Assembly: GCF_946476835.1 (NCBI RefSeq)
Contig: NZ_CAMKWA010000003.1
Location: 124,001-188,000 of the forward strand
Source of the DNA: an uncultured Neokomagataea sp.
Lineage (GTDB): Bacteria; Pseudomonadota; Alphaproteobacteria; Acetobacterales; Acetobacteraceae
Length of the DNA stretch: 64,000 bases
Direction: 5' to 3'
The notes below the pieces were generated by a model. That model did no database searches and was not told where the DNA came from. It saw only the letters and a list, made by a program, of their open reading frames with translations. The first letter of the stretch is position 1. Each line of letters starts with the position of its first letter. The position numbers were made by a program, and so were the translations under genes. This document shows positions 16,199 through 24,712 of the stretch, one piece after another.

Positions 16199-17590
16199 AT
16201 GCAGGAATACGATCTTTTCGTCATTGGTGGTGGATCGGGCGGTGTGCGTTGTGCGCGGATCGCGGCTCAGAATGGTGCGCGGGTTGGTATTGTTGAGCGT
16301 CGCCATTGGGGTGGAACCTGTGTGAACCTTGGCTGTGTGCCCAAGAAATTAATGGTGTACGCGGCCGAGTATGGTCACGCGATTGAGGATGCCCGTCATT
16401 ATGGGTGGGACGCTCAGGAGCATGGGCATGACTGGGCCTCTTTCATCGCAGCAAAAGATAAAGAAATTAACCGATTGAACGGGATTTATGTCTCGTTGCT
16501 CGAGAAAGCAGGTGTTGACCTTTATACAGGGGATGCCCGCTTTTTGGATGCGGAAACACTGGAAATTGGACCTTCGCCGCTGGACCCAACGGCAGAAACG
16601 CGAGTGGTACGCGCCAAGAATATCGTGATTGCGACGGGCTCTACCCCGACGCGCCCGGATATTCCCGGTGCAGAACATGGCATTGTGTCAGATGAAGCGT
16701 TTCATTTGGCAGAGCGCCCGCAGCGTGTGGCGATTATTGGTGGTGGGTATATTGGCGTTGAATTTGCAGGGATTTTTGCAGGTTTAGGCTCCAAGGTTGA
16801 TCTGATTTATCGTCAGGAGCAGCCGCTGCGTGGTTTCGATGAAGAACTACGTACGCATTTGACTGAGCAGTTCCCTCATTTCGGCATTACGGCACATGCG
16901 GGCAGCACGCCGGAACGCATTGAAAAGACGGCTTCGGGTTATGTTGTGCATGTGAGTGGTGGGAAGACGGTCGAGACGGATTGTGTTTTCTTCGCGACTG
17001 GGCGGCATCCGCGTATTGAGACGCTTAACCTCGAACAAGCAGGCGTGTTCGTGCGGGATGGATGTATTCCTGCGCGGATTGTGAATTCTGCGACGAACGT
17101 ACCCGGCATTTATGCCATCGGTGATGTCACAGCGGCCCATAATTTGACGCCGACGGCCATTGCAGAAGGTCATTTGTTGGCGGAGCGTTTGTTCGGGCAG
17201 GAAGGGCGTGAGTGGTCCTTCGCGACAACGCCTAAAGCAGTGTTTTTCTCTCAGCCTTTGGCGTCTGTCGGGCAGACGGAAGAGGAAGCATCACAACATC
17301 ATAAGGTTGATATTTACACATCACGTTTCCGGCCAATGCGTCAGACATTGTCTGGGCGTGAAGAGCGCGCATTCATGAAGTTGGTGGTGGATGCTGAAAG
17401 TCAGGTTGTGCTGGGGGCGCATATGGCAGGGCCTGAAGCCGCTGAGATTATTCAGGGCTTGGCGATTGTTGTCACGGCGGGTTTGACCAAGCGTGATGTT
17501 GACCGGACGATTGGCTTGCACCCAACAAGCGCAGAGGAATTCGTGACGATGCGTGTGCCGACCCGACAAGTGGGTACGTCTGCGCGATAA
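16199..17590 (+). CDS. gor: Glutathione-disulfide reductase
   Basis: 463 residues. FAD-binding IGGGSGG starts near residue 9, and the redox disulfide is CVNLGCVPKK (Cys41, Cys46). The NADPH-binding fold IIGGGYIGVEFAGIFAGLGS follows, then a dimer domain with LSGREERAFMKLVVD and the proton-relay HPTSAEEF near the C-terminus. This pattern separates it from lipoamide and mercuric reductases. It reduces glutathione disulfide with NADPH in the cytoplasm. Together with fpr and trxA nearby it suggests a redox-homeostasis neighbourhood. A terminator follows. Confidence 0.93.
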   Translation: MQEYDLFVIGGGSGGVRCARIAAQNGARVGIVERRHWGGTCVNLGCVPKKLMVYAAEYGHAIEDARHYGWDAQEHGHDWASFIAAKDKEINRLNGIYVSLLEKAGVDLYTGDARFLDAETLEIGPSPLDPTAETRVVRAKNIVIATGSTPTRPDIPGAEHGIVSDEAFHLAERPQRVAIIGGGYIGVEFAGIFAGLGSKVDLIYRQEQPLRGFDEELRTHLTEQFPHFGITAHAGSTPERIEKTASGYVVHVSGGKTVETDCVFFATGRHPRIETLNLEQAGVFVRDGCIPARIVNSATNVPGIYAIGDVTAAHNLTPTAIAEGHLLAERLFGQEGREWSFATTPKAVFFSQPLASVGQTEEEASQHHKVDIYTSRFRPMRQTLSGREERAFMKLVVDAESQVVLGAHMAGPEAAEIIQGLAIVVTAGLTKRDVDRTIGLHPTSAEEFVTMRVPTRQVGTSAR

Positions 17591-17629
17591 GTTCGCTGGT
17601 TTTAAGATTATTATAAGGTGTGATGAGGC

Positions 17630-17664
17630 ATGGCCGCTCCTGAAGAGGGAGCGGCCATAGTTTT
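17630..17664 (+). terminator. Terminator after glutathione reductase
   Basis: Perfect 11-bp stem ATGGCCGCTCC/GGAGCGGCCAT with a short loop, then AGTTTTA. Confidence 0.75.
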
Positions 17665-17809
17665 ATGGCGCAGAAATGGAAACGAAGTGTTTCCATTGTT
17701 GTGCTTTTGTTAGGTACGGGTCTGTGCGTAACGTGCTGAGAATGAATGCGGTGCATTGTGCCGCAGTGAGGAAGCAAAACGTTTCCGATATAATGAAAGG
17801 CATGTTGTC

Positions 17810-18418
17810 ATGAACAAGACTTTTGGTCTCATCGCATCTGTTGCGTTGGTTTTGTCTGCTCCGGCTGTGAAGGCTCAGGCCGTTACAGATGCGGGGAAGG
17901 TGCAGGCTGGTCATTATGCTGTGGAACCAGGGCATACGCAGGTTGGTTTCTCGGTGCTGCATTTTGGTTTCACGCGGTATCAGGGGACGTTTTCTGGCGT
18001 GTCGGGCACGCTGGATTTAAATGATAAGACGCCATCTGCATCGGCATTGTCCGTGACGATTCCTGTTGCATCTGTACAGACGACCAGTGCGAAGCTGACG
18101 GATGAGTTGAAAAGCCCACAATGGTTTGATGCGGCACAATATGCGAATGCTACGTTCGTCTCTAAGCAGGTGCGCCGCGTGGGGCATAACGACGCTGTGG
18201 TGACAGGGGATTTAACCCTGCATGGCGTGACCAAGCCAGAAACGCTGAAGGTTCATTTCGTTGGGGCAGGCGTGAACCCGCTAGACAAGAAATATACGGT
18301 TGGCTTTGACGTAACAGGCACCATTAAGCGCAGCGATTTTGGCGTAAAAATGTATGTGCCGTATGTTAGCGATGACGTGCAGCTGCACATTGCAGGTGCT
18401 TTTGAAAAGCAAGACTAA
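17810..18418 (+). CDS. Periplasmic YceI family protein
   Basis: 202 residues from the ATG at 17810, which has GAAAGG upstream. A signal peptide covers residues 1-22 (MNKTFGLIASVALVLSAPAV, cut near KAQA). The mature domain shows YAVEPGHTQVGFSVLHFGFT, FSGVSGTLDL, MTGDLTLHGVTKP-like VTGDLTLHGVTKPETL, and TIKRSDFGVKMYVPYVSDDVQL, the hallmarks of the YceI lipocalin-like fold that binds polyisoprenoid ligands. Its cellular role is unknown; family members respond to stress or high pH. It is a single-gene unit ending in a strong hairpin. Confidence 0.9.
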   Translation: MNKTFGLIASVALVLSAPAVKAQAVTDAGKVQAGHYAVEPGHTQVGFSVLHFGFTRYQGTFSGVSGTLDLNDKTPSASALSVTIPVASVQTTSAKLTDELKSPQWFDAAQYANATFVSKQVRRVGHNDAVVTGDLTLHGVTKPETLKVHFVGAGVNPLDKKYTVGFDVTGTIKRSDFGVKMYVPYVSDDVQLHIAGAFEKQD

Positions 18419-18430
18419 GGGACTTTAAGA

Positions 18431-18459
18431 AGGCTCCGCCAGCTTGTTCTGCTGGCGGA
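18431..18459. terminator. Hairpin between convergent yceI and secreted-protein genes
   Basis: 10-bp stem CTCCGCCAGC/GCTGGCGGAG with a 7-nt loop lies between two convergent stop codons. No T-run follows, so function rests on position. Confidence 0.6.
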
Positions 18460-18471
18460 GTGGGCATGTGC

Positions 18472-18879
18472 TTACCAGCCATTGCCCTTGGGGGCGACCC
18501 AGCCATTGCCGCTGGCGTCCCCGAGTTGTCCGGACTGGACATTGCTGCCGCTCTGATAAGCGGAGCCGAATTTTGATAAATTAGCGCCTGTTACGCTATC
18601 ACGCTGCACGCCAGCTTCATGGTCCGGGTCTGGGCCGTGCTGGAAATCTGTGGATGGGGTGTCTTGGTAACCCGGAGGTGGTGTGCGGTGTCCGCGTGCG
18701 TGGAAATGTTCACCGCCATGCATTTGGTGATCGTCCGTCGGGTCTGACGGTGCTTTTGGGTTTTGCGTTGGCGCGCCTGTATAGGGGGCATTGAAGCTTG
18801 TGCTTTGTGCCATTACCTGACCGGTTGCTAAGCCGGAGAGAAGTGCAACGGTAGCAGCGTACCGGAAAAGGCGGGTCAT
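18472..18879 (-). CDS. Small secreted protein of unknown function
   Basis: 135 residues with a clear signal peptide (hydrophobic residues 9-22, cut after VMA). The mature part is low-complexity, rich in His, Pro, Asp, Gly and Ser: HQMHGGEHFHARGHRTPPPGY, then DPDHEAGVQRD and a Gly/Ser/Asn tail ending in two copies of GNGW. I do not recognise a family. The His/Asp clusters could bind metal, but this is inference. A GGAAG ribosome site precedes the ATG. It ends convergent with yceI. Confidence 0.65.
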   Translation of the reverse strand: MTRLFRYAATVALLSGLATGQVMAQSTSFNAPYTGAPTQNPKAPSDPTDDHQMHGGEHFHARGHRTPPPGYQDTPSTDFQHGPDPDHEAGVQRDSVTGANLSKFGSAYQSGSNVQSGQLGDASGNGWVAPKGNGW

Positions 18880-19002
18880 GATGGTTCTTCCTCACACCAT
18901 AGGGTCTGTGATGCATAATCGGGGTGAGTGCCGTTGGGTTCAAGCTGCGATTGCGTGATAAACGGTATTTTTTGCTGTGGAGAGAGTTAAGGGGTGATGT
19001 AA

Positions 19003-19128
19003 TCACCGGTCGATATGGTCACGGATGAGCTTTGCTGGGGCGATACGTTCACGCATGAGGCGGTGGGGATCTAGACGAGGCTGCGCCGGGTGAATGCGTG
19101 CAGGTTGGCGGCCGAGGACGAAGGGCAT
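19003..19128 (-). CDS. Possible 41-residue basic small protein
   Basis: A short frame starting at the ATG at 19128 with GGAG seven bases upstream, reading MPFVLGRQPARIHPAQPRLD and ending IRDHIDR. It is basic (many Arg and His), has no membrane segment and matches no family I know. The support is its ribosome site and an otherwise empty intergenic region. It lies upstream of the secreted-protein gene on the same strand, about 120 bp away, so they might be co-transcribed. Treat as tentative. Confidence 0.4.
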   Translation of the reverse strand: MPFVLGRQPARIHPAQPRLDPHRLMRERIAPAKLIRDHIDR

Positions 19129-19229
19129 GGTGATTCTCCAAAAAAAACATTTTTTGGTCAGTAGAAATTTTAGTAAGAATTATGTATTTAATGGCAGTTA
19201 ATGGCCGATTTAGAGCATTATAGAAAATA

Positions 19230-19421
19230 AATTGGCAGAAATTTTACAATATATTTACAAAAAACTGTTTGCATTTCAGATAAGAAAGGCGCAGTTGATC
19301 ACTCGACGGGTGATTTTGCCTTGGAAGTTTGACGCATGTGGCGTCATGTTTCTTCCTGTATTTGTTATTTTACACGCAAGTGTTTTGTGCGTGTCCGTCA
19401 TGTTATTAAAGGAGCCTCGTT
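19230..19421 (+). promoter_or_regulatory. Structured 5' leader of the cold-shock gene
   Basis: About 190 non-coding bases precede the cold-shock gene. They contain a hairpin TGACGC-ATGTG-GCGTCA (19330-19346) and a second stem ACACGC/GCGTGT (19372-19394), then AAAGGAG just before the ATG. Long folded leaders that melt or rearrange on cooling are typical of cspA-type mRNAs; the same role is inferred here. Confidence 0.5.
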
Positions 19422-19628
19422 ATGACAACAGGCACCGTAAAATGGTACAACTCCACCAAAGGCTACGGCTTTATCCAACCTGATACCGATGGCGATGACG
19501 TGTTTGTGCACGCAACCGCCCTTGAAATGGCGCGTATCTCAGGGTTGAATGAGGGCCAGCAGCTCTCATATGACGTTGAAGTCGGCCGCAATGGCAAGAC
19601 ATCAGCGGTAAACATTCAAGCAGCATAA
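19422..19628 (+). CDS. Cold-shock protein, CspA family
   Basis: 68 residues forming one cold-shock domain. RNP1 is KGYGFIQP and RNP2 is VFVHATAL; the start TTGTVKWYN is standard. Such proteins bind single-stranded RNA or DNA and act as RNA chaperones in the cytoplasm. Several paralogues usually exist per genome, so whether this one is cold-induced is unknown. A structured leader precedes it and a classical terminator follows. Confidence 0.95.
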   Translation: MTTGTVKWYNSTKGYGFIQPDTDGDDVFVHATALEMARISGLNEGQQLSYDVEVGRNGKTSAVNIQAA

Positions 19629-19656
19629 TTTCTGCACGTAGTGTTTGCACACAGAA

Positions 19657-19682
19657 GGCCGTCCGTTAGGGCGGCTTTTTTG
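19657..19682 (+). terminator. Rho-independent terminator of the cold-shock gene
   Basis: GCCGTCC-GTTA-GGGCGGC followed by seven T residues. Confidence 0.9.
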
Positions 19683-19951
19683 CGTTTAGAGCTGTAAAAA
19701 CTGCCGGGTTAGAGGCGGCTTCATTACGCAAAATCAGTTAATGTGGCATCATCGCTGTTTCTTTAGGGGCGCATGGAACTTGTCACGTTGAGAGGTCTGC
19801 AACGGCATGGAAGCCGTGTGTATGCTTTCAAACTGTGCGCAAAGTGACGGTTCCTCATGGCGTTGAAAGCGCAGAGTGAGTTCTCTCGGCTCATTGTCGC
19901 GAAATTTGCGTCACCAGATTATACGCTGGCGCTAGGCCGTTACATGCCTAT
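19683..19951. other. Non-coding stretch between csp and nsrR
   Basis: Two transcription units end here (the cold-shock gene and nsrR are convergent). Only a small hairpin ACGGC-ATGGAA-GCCGT near 19801 was noted. No convincing gene was seen. Confidence 0.4.
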
Positions 19952-20392
19952 TCACGTGTTAGATTGTAAGCGTTCCATCAAAGCGGCTCGTTCTGGTGGT
20001 TTGAGGAGATCTTCCAGAGTTTGTGCGTCTAGTACGGCCATAAAGGCATCAAGCGCACTTCCGAGCAAAGTTTGTAAGCGGCATGCTCCCGTCAGCAAGC
20101 AGCTTTGTCCCGTTTGGAAACAGGCAACGAGCGCCATATCTTCTTCTGTGAAGCGGACGAGATCACCAAGGCGAATTTCGGCTGGAGGGCGGGCCAGTGT
20201 CAACCCGCCGCCACGTCCGCGTGTTGTGGTTACGAACCCGCCCTGACCAAGGCGGTGCACAATTTTCACGAGATGATTTTCGGATATCCGATAGAGCGTC
20301 GCTATCTCGTGGATGGCGACGCGGCGCTCCTGATTGAGGCCGAGATAGAGCAGCACGCGTAAGGCGTAATCAGTGTGCAAGGTCAGGCGCAT
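19952..20392 (-). CDS. nsrR: Rrf2-family nitric-oxide-sensing repressor NsrR
   Basis: 146 residues. The winged helix-turn-helix starts at MRLTLHTDYALRVLLYLGL, with recognition region ISENHLVKIVHRL and wing RGRGGGLTLARP. Cys91, Cys98 and Cys104 (ACFQTGQSC, GAC) match the three [Fe-S] ligands of NsrR. NsrR loses DNA binding when NO attacks its cluster, releasing genes such as hmp. It is divergent from the flavohaemoglobin gene and two NsrR-like palindromes lie between them, one only 6 bases from its own start, which suggests autoregulation as well. Confidence 0.92.
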   Translation of the reverse strand: MRLTLHTDYALRVLLYLGLNQERRVAIHEIATLYRISENHLVKIVHRLGQGGFVTTTRGRGGGLTLARPPAEIRLGDLVRFTEEDMALVACFQTGQSCLLTGACRLQTLLGSALDAFMAVLDAQTLEDLLKPPERAALMERLQSNT

Positions 20393-20397
20393 TCCAA

Positions 20398-20420
20398 AAG
20401 ATGTATCATATTTGCACCTT
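20398..20420. promoter_or_regulatory. NsrR-like operator, site 1 (weaker)
   Basis: A 23-bp imperfect inverted repeat starting AAGATGTAT and ending GCACCTT, resembling the NsrR consensus AAGATGCAT-N5-ATGCATCTT with 6 of 11 positions symmetric. It lies immediately upstream of the nsrR start. Confidence 0.6.
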
Positions 20421-20437
20421 TAATACATTAGGCCTAA

Positions 20438-20460
20438 AAGATGTATATTAAATACACCTT
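20438..20460. promoter_or_regulatory. NsrR-like operator, site 2 (stronger)
   Basis: A 23-bp inverted repeat starting AAGATGTATAT and ending AAATACACCTT, with 9 of 11 positions symmetric. It ends 14 bases before the hmp start and sits exactly 40 bp from site 1. Confidence 0.75.
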
Positions 20461-20474
20461 TTAGGATTCGGATT

Positions 20475-21665
20475 GTGATTGAAGCACTTGAACCGGGCAC
20501 TGTTGATATCGTTCAGGCGACGATCCCCGCCTTGGAGGCTCATGGCGTCACCATTGCCAAAACGATGTACGCTTCTCTCATGCAAAGCTCTGCAATTGCG
20601 GCGATGTTTAACCAAACGGATCAGGCCAATGCGCGTCAGCCGCAGGCGCTTGCTGCTGCAGTCTTGGCTTATGCGCGTCATATTGAGCATCCCGAAAAGC
20701 TGGAAGCGGCTCTGGATCTGATCGTTGAACGTCACGCCTCAATCATGGTCAAACCTGAGCACTATCCGGTTGTTGGTGAAGCTCTTCTAGGCGCGATTAA
20801 AGCGGTTTTAGGGGGGGCTGCGACGCCCGCGATCCTACAAGCTTGGGGTGATGCCTATCGGTTTCTTGCTGATGCACTGATCGCTCGAGAAGCCCGTGTT
20901 TACGCGAAGCGTGCTACTCTACCGGGTGGATGGCGTGACTGGCGGTCATTCCGCGTTGCGGCACGTGTGCAAGAAAGCGATACTGTTGTATCTTTCTGGC
21001 TCGTTCCAGTGGATGGCCAGCCGGTTCTGCGGCATCAGGCAGGTCAATCTCTGACTTTCCGTCTTGACTGTGATGGCGTTAAAACGCGGCGCAGTTATAG
21101 TATTTCGAGTGCACCCAGTGGAGAAGGGTACCGTATTTCCGTCAAGCGTGACCCACATGGGCTGGTTTCGTGCTGGTTCCATGACAAGGTTAATGTTGGT
21201 GATGCACTGGACGTGACGCCACCTGCTGGGAACTTTACCCTACAAAGGATAGGTGCCGTCCCAGTTGTTCTGGTCAGTGCTGGAATTGGTATTACGCCAT
21301 TTCTAAGTATGTTACTCGAAGCGAATGCTGCCAAGGATGCTCGTAGCTTGCAGCTTATTCATGGCGATCATGATCTTCGTCATATGCCGTTCGGATCGGC
21401 GCTCGCTGAACTTGTAGTGGGGCCTCATGCCCCTCGGATCAACCTTTTTGGCAGAGGGGGGCAGAATGCTGGGCTGCCCATTACATATCATGAGGGGCGC
21501 ATCTCAGCAGGTGATGTGTTCAAGCAGATGGCTCTTGATACGCATGTGTTCATTTGTGGGCCGCGGGGTTTTCAGCGTGACTTAATAAAAGGCCTCCATC
21601 AGCTTGGCGTAGAGAAGGGGCGTATTCATCATGAGTTTTTCGGCTCTTCTGAGGAGATATCTTAG
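20475..21665 (+). CDS. hmp: Flavohaemoglobin, nitric oxide dioxygenase
   Basis: 396 residues, the normal Hmp length, from a GTG start preceded by AGGA. The globin domain (1-140) has the proximal haem His at about 87 (ERHAS) and KPEHYPVVGEALL. The FAD domain has RRSYSISSAP and the NAD domain has VLVSAGIGITPFLSML and FICGPRGF. It converts NO and O2 to nitrate using NAD(P)H in the cytoplasm. NsrR control is expected from the operator-like sites in the shared promoter region. Confidence 0.95.
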   Translation: MIEALEPGTVDIVQATIPALEAHGVTIAKTMYASLMQSSAIAAMFNQTDQANARQPQALAAAVLAYARHIEHPEKLEAALDLIVERHASIMVKPEHYPVVGEALLGAIKAVLGGAATPAILQAWGDAYRFLADALIAREARVYAKRATLPGGWRDWRSFRVAARVQESDTVVSFWLVPVDGQPVLRHQAGQSLTFRLDCDGVKTRRSYSISSAPSGEGYRISVKRDPHGLVSCWFHDKVNVGDALDVTPPAGNFTLQRIGAVPVVLVSAGIGITPFLSMLLEANAAKDARSLQLIHGDHDLRHMPFGSALAELVVGPHAPRINLFGRGGQNAGLPITYHEGRISAGDVFKQMALDTHVFICGPRGFQRDLIKGLHQLGVEKGRIHHEFFGSSEEIS

Positions 21666-22016
21666 CTGTTGGGACGCAAAGACAAGCAGGGTGTCAGTAC
21701 GTCATTGTTGGCAGTAGCCCTGGGGTTCAAGGGCAATGTTATCGCCGGTTATGTCGTTGTTCTTTGGGGCTGTGCTTCTTATATGGGGTTAGGTTGAAAG
21801 GTCGGGTTAGGCCTCTTGAATGAGAGCGGGGATGCCGTTCTTTGTGGGGGGCTGATCATGTTTGGCGTAGGACGCAATTCAGCTGTTATAGTCTGTATGT
21901 CGTCTTTTGACGGGTGGTCTGCGTTATAATCTTACCTTTCATGCTATCGTTACGAAAACTTTTCGTTCATAAACGCGGCCTGTTTCATTTATTAACTCCT
22001 ATTAGGAGGGCTTTTC
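21666..22016. promoter_or_regulatory. Long upstream region of the DAHP synthase gene
   Basis: No gene was recognised in these 351 bases. A TATAAT hexamer lies at 21925-21930 and a perfect palindrome ACGAAAA-C-TTTTCGT at 21952-21966, followed by TTAGGAGGG as ribosome site. The palindrome lies where a repressor could act on aroG transcription. Confidence 0.45.
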
Positions 22017-23399
22017 ATGCACCCCTCGACACCGACCTCAACGCCTGACACCAAGACGTTATGGTCACCTACAAGCTGGCGTTCAAAACCGATCGTCCAA
22101 GCACCGTCCTATGAGGATGAGGCTGCGCTTGCTGCTGTTGAGGAACGCCTGCACCGATATCCACCTTTGGTTTTTGCCGGTGAAGCGCGCCGCTTGAAGA
22201 AGCGCTTGGCAGCGGCATCACGCGGGGAGGCTTTTGTGCTGCAGGGCGGGGCGTGTGCTGAAAGCTTTGATGAGTTCACAGCAGATATTGTCCGCGATAC
22301 GTTCCGTGTTTTGTTGCAAATGTCGGTTGTACTGACGTATGCGGCCAAGGTGCCTGTGGTCAAAATTGGCCGTATGGCTGGGCAGTATGCGAAGCCGCGC
22401 TCTTCCGCCACAGAGACAAAAGATGGCGTGACGCTTCCGTGCTACCGTGGGGACATTATTAACGGCCCGGCTTTCACGCCAGAGGCGCGCTATGCTGACC
22501 CGACGCGTATGGAAACAGGTTACTTCCAATCTGCTGGGGTAATGAATCTTCTGCGTGCTTTCGCCCATGGTGGTTATGCGAATTTGCATGAAGTGCATCG
22601 TTGGAATCTTGGGTTCGTAGAGCGCTCACCACTCTCCGCTCGTTACCGTGATATTGCGCAGCGTATTGACGAGACGCTGTCTTTCTTACGGGCATGTGGC
22701 ATTGATGGTGCATCAGCGCAGATTGATGAGACAGAGTTCTTTACGTCTCATGAAGCACTGCTCTTGCCGTATGAGCAGGCGTTGACGCGTGTTGATAGCC
22801 TGAGCGGTGATTATTATGATTGCTCAGCGCATTTCCTGTGGATTGGTGACCGGACGCGCCAGCCAGATGGTGCGCATGTTGAGTTCTTACGTGGCGTTCA
22901 AAACCCAATTGGCATTAAGGTTGGGCCGACAACGACGGTGAGTGACCTTGAGCGTCTGCTCGATATTCTGAACCCGAATGATGAGCCGGGTCGCATCTCG
23001 TTGATTTCACGTATGGGTAAAGACAAGGTGCGTGATCTGCTGCCGCCTTTGTTGGAGGCTGTGGACCGTACGGGCCGTACGGTGACGTGGTTGTGTGATC
23101 CAATGCATGGCAACACGACAACGACGAGCAACAAGATCAAGACACGTGCTTTTGAAAATATTCTGGGCGAAGTGCTGGGCTTTTTTGATGTATTCGCACA
23201 AGCAGGGCGCCGTCCCGGTGGTATCCATTTGGAAATGACCGGTCAGGATGTCACGGAATGCATTGGTGGCGCTCAGTGTCTGACGGAAGCAGATTTGGGG
23301 GATCGTTATGAAACCTTCTGTGACCCACGCCTGAATGCTGAACAATCGCTCGAAATGGCGTTCCTACTGGCGCATGAACTGACGGCACGTCAGGGCTAA
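22017..23399 (+). CDS. aroG: 3-deoxy-7-phosphoheptulonate synthase, class II
   Basis: 460 residues, plant/actinobacterial-type (class II) DAHP synthase. It begins with a tryptophan-rich SWRSKP segment, has the metal-binding Cys in GGACAESF near residue 81, [22 protein letters not shown], and [11 protein letters not shown] near 365. It condenses phosphoenolpyruvate with erythrose 4-phosphate, the first step to chorismate. The pabB and pabC genes about 35 kb away draw on the same chorismate pool. It has a strong AGGAGG-type ribosome site and an isolated upstream region, suggesting its own regulation. Confidence 0.93.
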   Translation: MHPSTPTSTPDTKTLWSPTSWRSKPIVQAPSYEDEAALAAVEERLHRYPPLVFAGEARRLKKRLAAASRGEAFVLQGGACAESFDEFTADIVRDTFRVLLQMSVVLTYAAKVPVVKIGRMAGQYAKPRSSATETKDGVTLPCYRGDIINGPAFTPEARYADPTRMETGYFQSAGVMNLLRAFAHGGYANLHEVHRWNLGFVERSPLSARYRDIAQRIDETLSFLRACGIDGASAQIDETEFFTSHEALLLPYEQALTRVDSLSGDYYDCSAHFLWIGDRTRQPDGAHVEFLRGVQNPIGIKVGPTTTVSDLERLLDILNPNDEPGRISLISRMGKDKVRDLLPPLLEAVDRTGRTVTWLCDPMHGNTTTTSNKIKTRAFENILGEVLGFFDVFAQAGRRPGGIHLEMTGQDVTECIGGAQCLTEADLGDRYETFCDPRLNAEQSLEMAFLLAHELTARQG

Positions 23400-23509
23400 A
23401 AATGCCGAGCCCTCTTTTGTCGTGTAGAGAGGGCAGCACATAATGATTTTAGAGTATGGCTGTTTGGAACCGCAGCTATGCTCTAACCGCGATCAGGAGG
23501 CGGACGTTC

Positions 23510-24712
23510 ATGACTGCTACCAAAACGCCAAGCACAGCAGCGGCAACATTGGCGCAAGCTTATGGGGTGATGGGGCCGTTGGATAAGGGCACGATCCTTA
23601 GTCGAGCGGATGCGTATTTTGGGCGGACGCGCCAGATTGTGGAGCATTTTGGTGACTGTGACGTCACCTATGCGGTGTTTATTCGCCGTCCGGTCATTGC
23701 GGCCTGTGGGTTGGCTGTAACGTGGCTGAAGAATGTTGCGCAGGAGCAGGGCTTCGCGCTGGAGTGTCGGGAAGTTTATGCCGAAGGCGAGTGGGTTGGT
23801 GCCGGTGAGCCGCTTTTATATCTCACGGGATCTTTCACTCATCTTGCTCCTTTAGAAACGCTGCTTTTGCAGAAGTTGGGTGCAGCTTGTGTGGCGGCGC
23901 ATAACGCCTATCAGATGTGTTTGGCATTGCCAGAGATTCCATTTTTGGCGATGGAAGCACGTCATTGTTCTGGCTATGAAATGCAAGAGCAGATGGGGTA
24001 TGCGGCCGGTGTAGGGTCACGTGCAGCGCAGCGTGAAGGGGCGCGTGGCTTCATTGGGAATGCGAATGATGCCACGGCTGGCTTCTTTGGTATGGAGCAA
24101 GGGTTGGGTACGATGCCGCATGCTCTGATTGGCTATGCCGGTTCCACCCTACGCGCTGCGGAAATGTATGCTGAAGTGTTTCCGGATGATCCGCTGACGG
24201 TGTTGGTGGATTATTTTGGGCAGGAAATTACCGATAGTTTGGAAGTCTGCCGCCGTTTCCCTGAACATGCTGCGCAAGGGCGCTTGAGTGTGCGGCTGGA
24301 TACGCATGGTGGACGTTTCCTTGAGGGGCTAGACCCGCAAAGTTCATATGCAGTTTTGGAGCGTTATACGCCGGGGACAATCCGCCGTTACCGCTCTGAC
24401 CGTGAGTTGCGTGATTTGGTGGGGACGGGTGTGTCTGCCGCAGCAATTTGGCGTATGCGTGAAGCTTTGAATGAGGCGGGTTTCCCGAATGTAAAGATTG
24501 TCGTGTCATCCGGTTTTAACGTTGATAAATGCACGGCTATGCATGAAGCGCATGCTCCTATTGACGTTGTGGGCACGGGTTCCTTTATTCCCAATCATTG
24601 GTCAGAAACATACGCGACGGCAGATATTGTGGCCTATAATGGCGATCTGCGCGTGAAAGTCGGTCGTGAATTCCTTTTGGGGAAGGTGCAGGCTGGTAAG
24701 GAGAAGTTATGA
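23510..24712 (+). CDS. pncB: Nicotinate phosphoribosyltransferase
   Basis: 400 residues from ATG 23510, which follows CAGGAGG; an upstream in-frame ATG at 23456 lacks a ribosome site. Conserved blocks include LSRADAYFGRT, FLAMEARHCSGYEMQEQ, GFIGNANDATAGFFG, MPHALIGYAGSTLRAAEMY and VDVVGTGSFIPNHWSET-like VVGTGSFIP. It makes nicotinate mononucleotide from nicotinate and PRPP for NAD salvage. The family also resembles the archaeal-type enzymes, so the substrate is fairly but not fully certain. It overlaps the next gene by four bases. Confidence 0.85.
   Translation: MTATKTPSTAAATLAQAYGVMGPLDKGTILSRADAYFGRTRQIVEHFGDCDVTYAVFIRRPVIAACGLAVTWLKNVAQEQGFALECREVYAEGEWVGAGEPLLYLTGSFTHLAPLETLLLQKLGAACVAAHNAYQMCLALPEIPFLAMEARHCSGYEMQEQMGYAAGVGSRAAQREGARGFIGNANDATAGFFGMEQGLGTMPHALIGYAGSTLRAAEMYAEVFPDDPLTVLVDYFGQEITDSLEVCRRFPEHAAQGRLSVRLDTHGGRFLEGLDPQSSYAVLERYTPGTIRRYRSDRELRDLVGTGVSAAAIWRMREALNEAGFPNVKIVVSSGFNVDKCTAMHEAHAPIDVVGTGSFIPNHWSETYATADIVAYNGDLRVKVGREFLLGKVQAGKEKL

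Noticed and set aside
19857-20246. A frame on the + strand opposite nsrR
   Set aside because: It overlaps the clear NsrR gene and carries no conserved motif.
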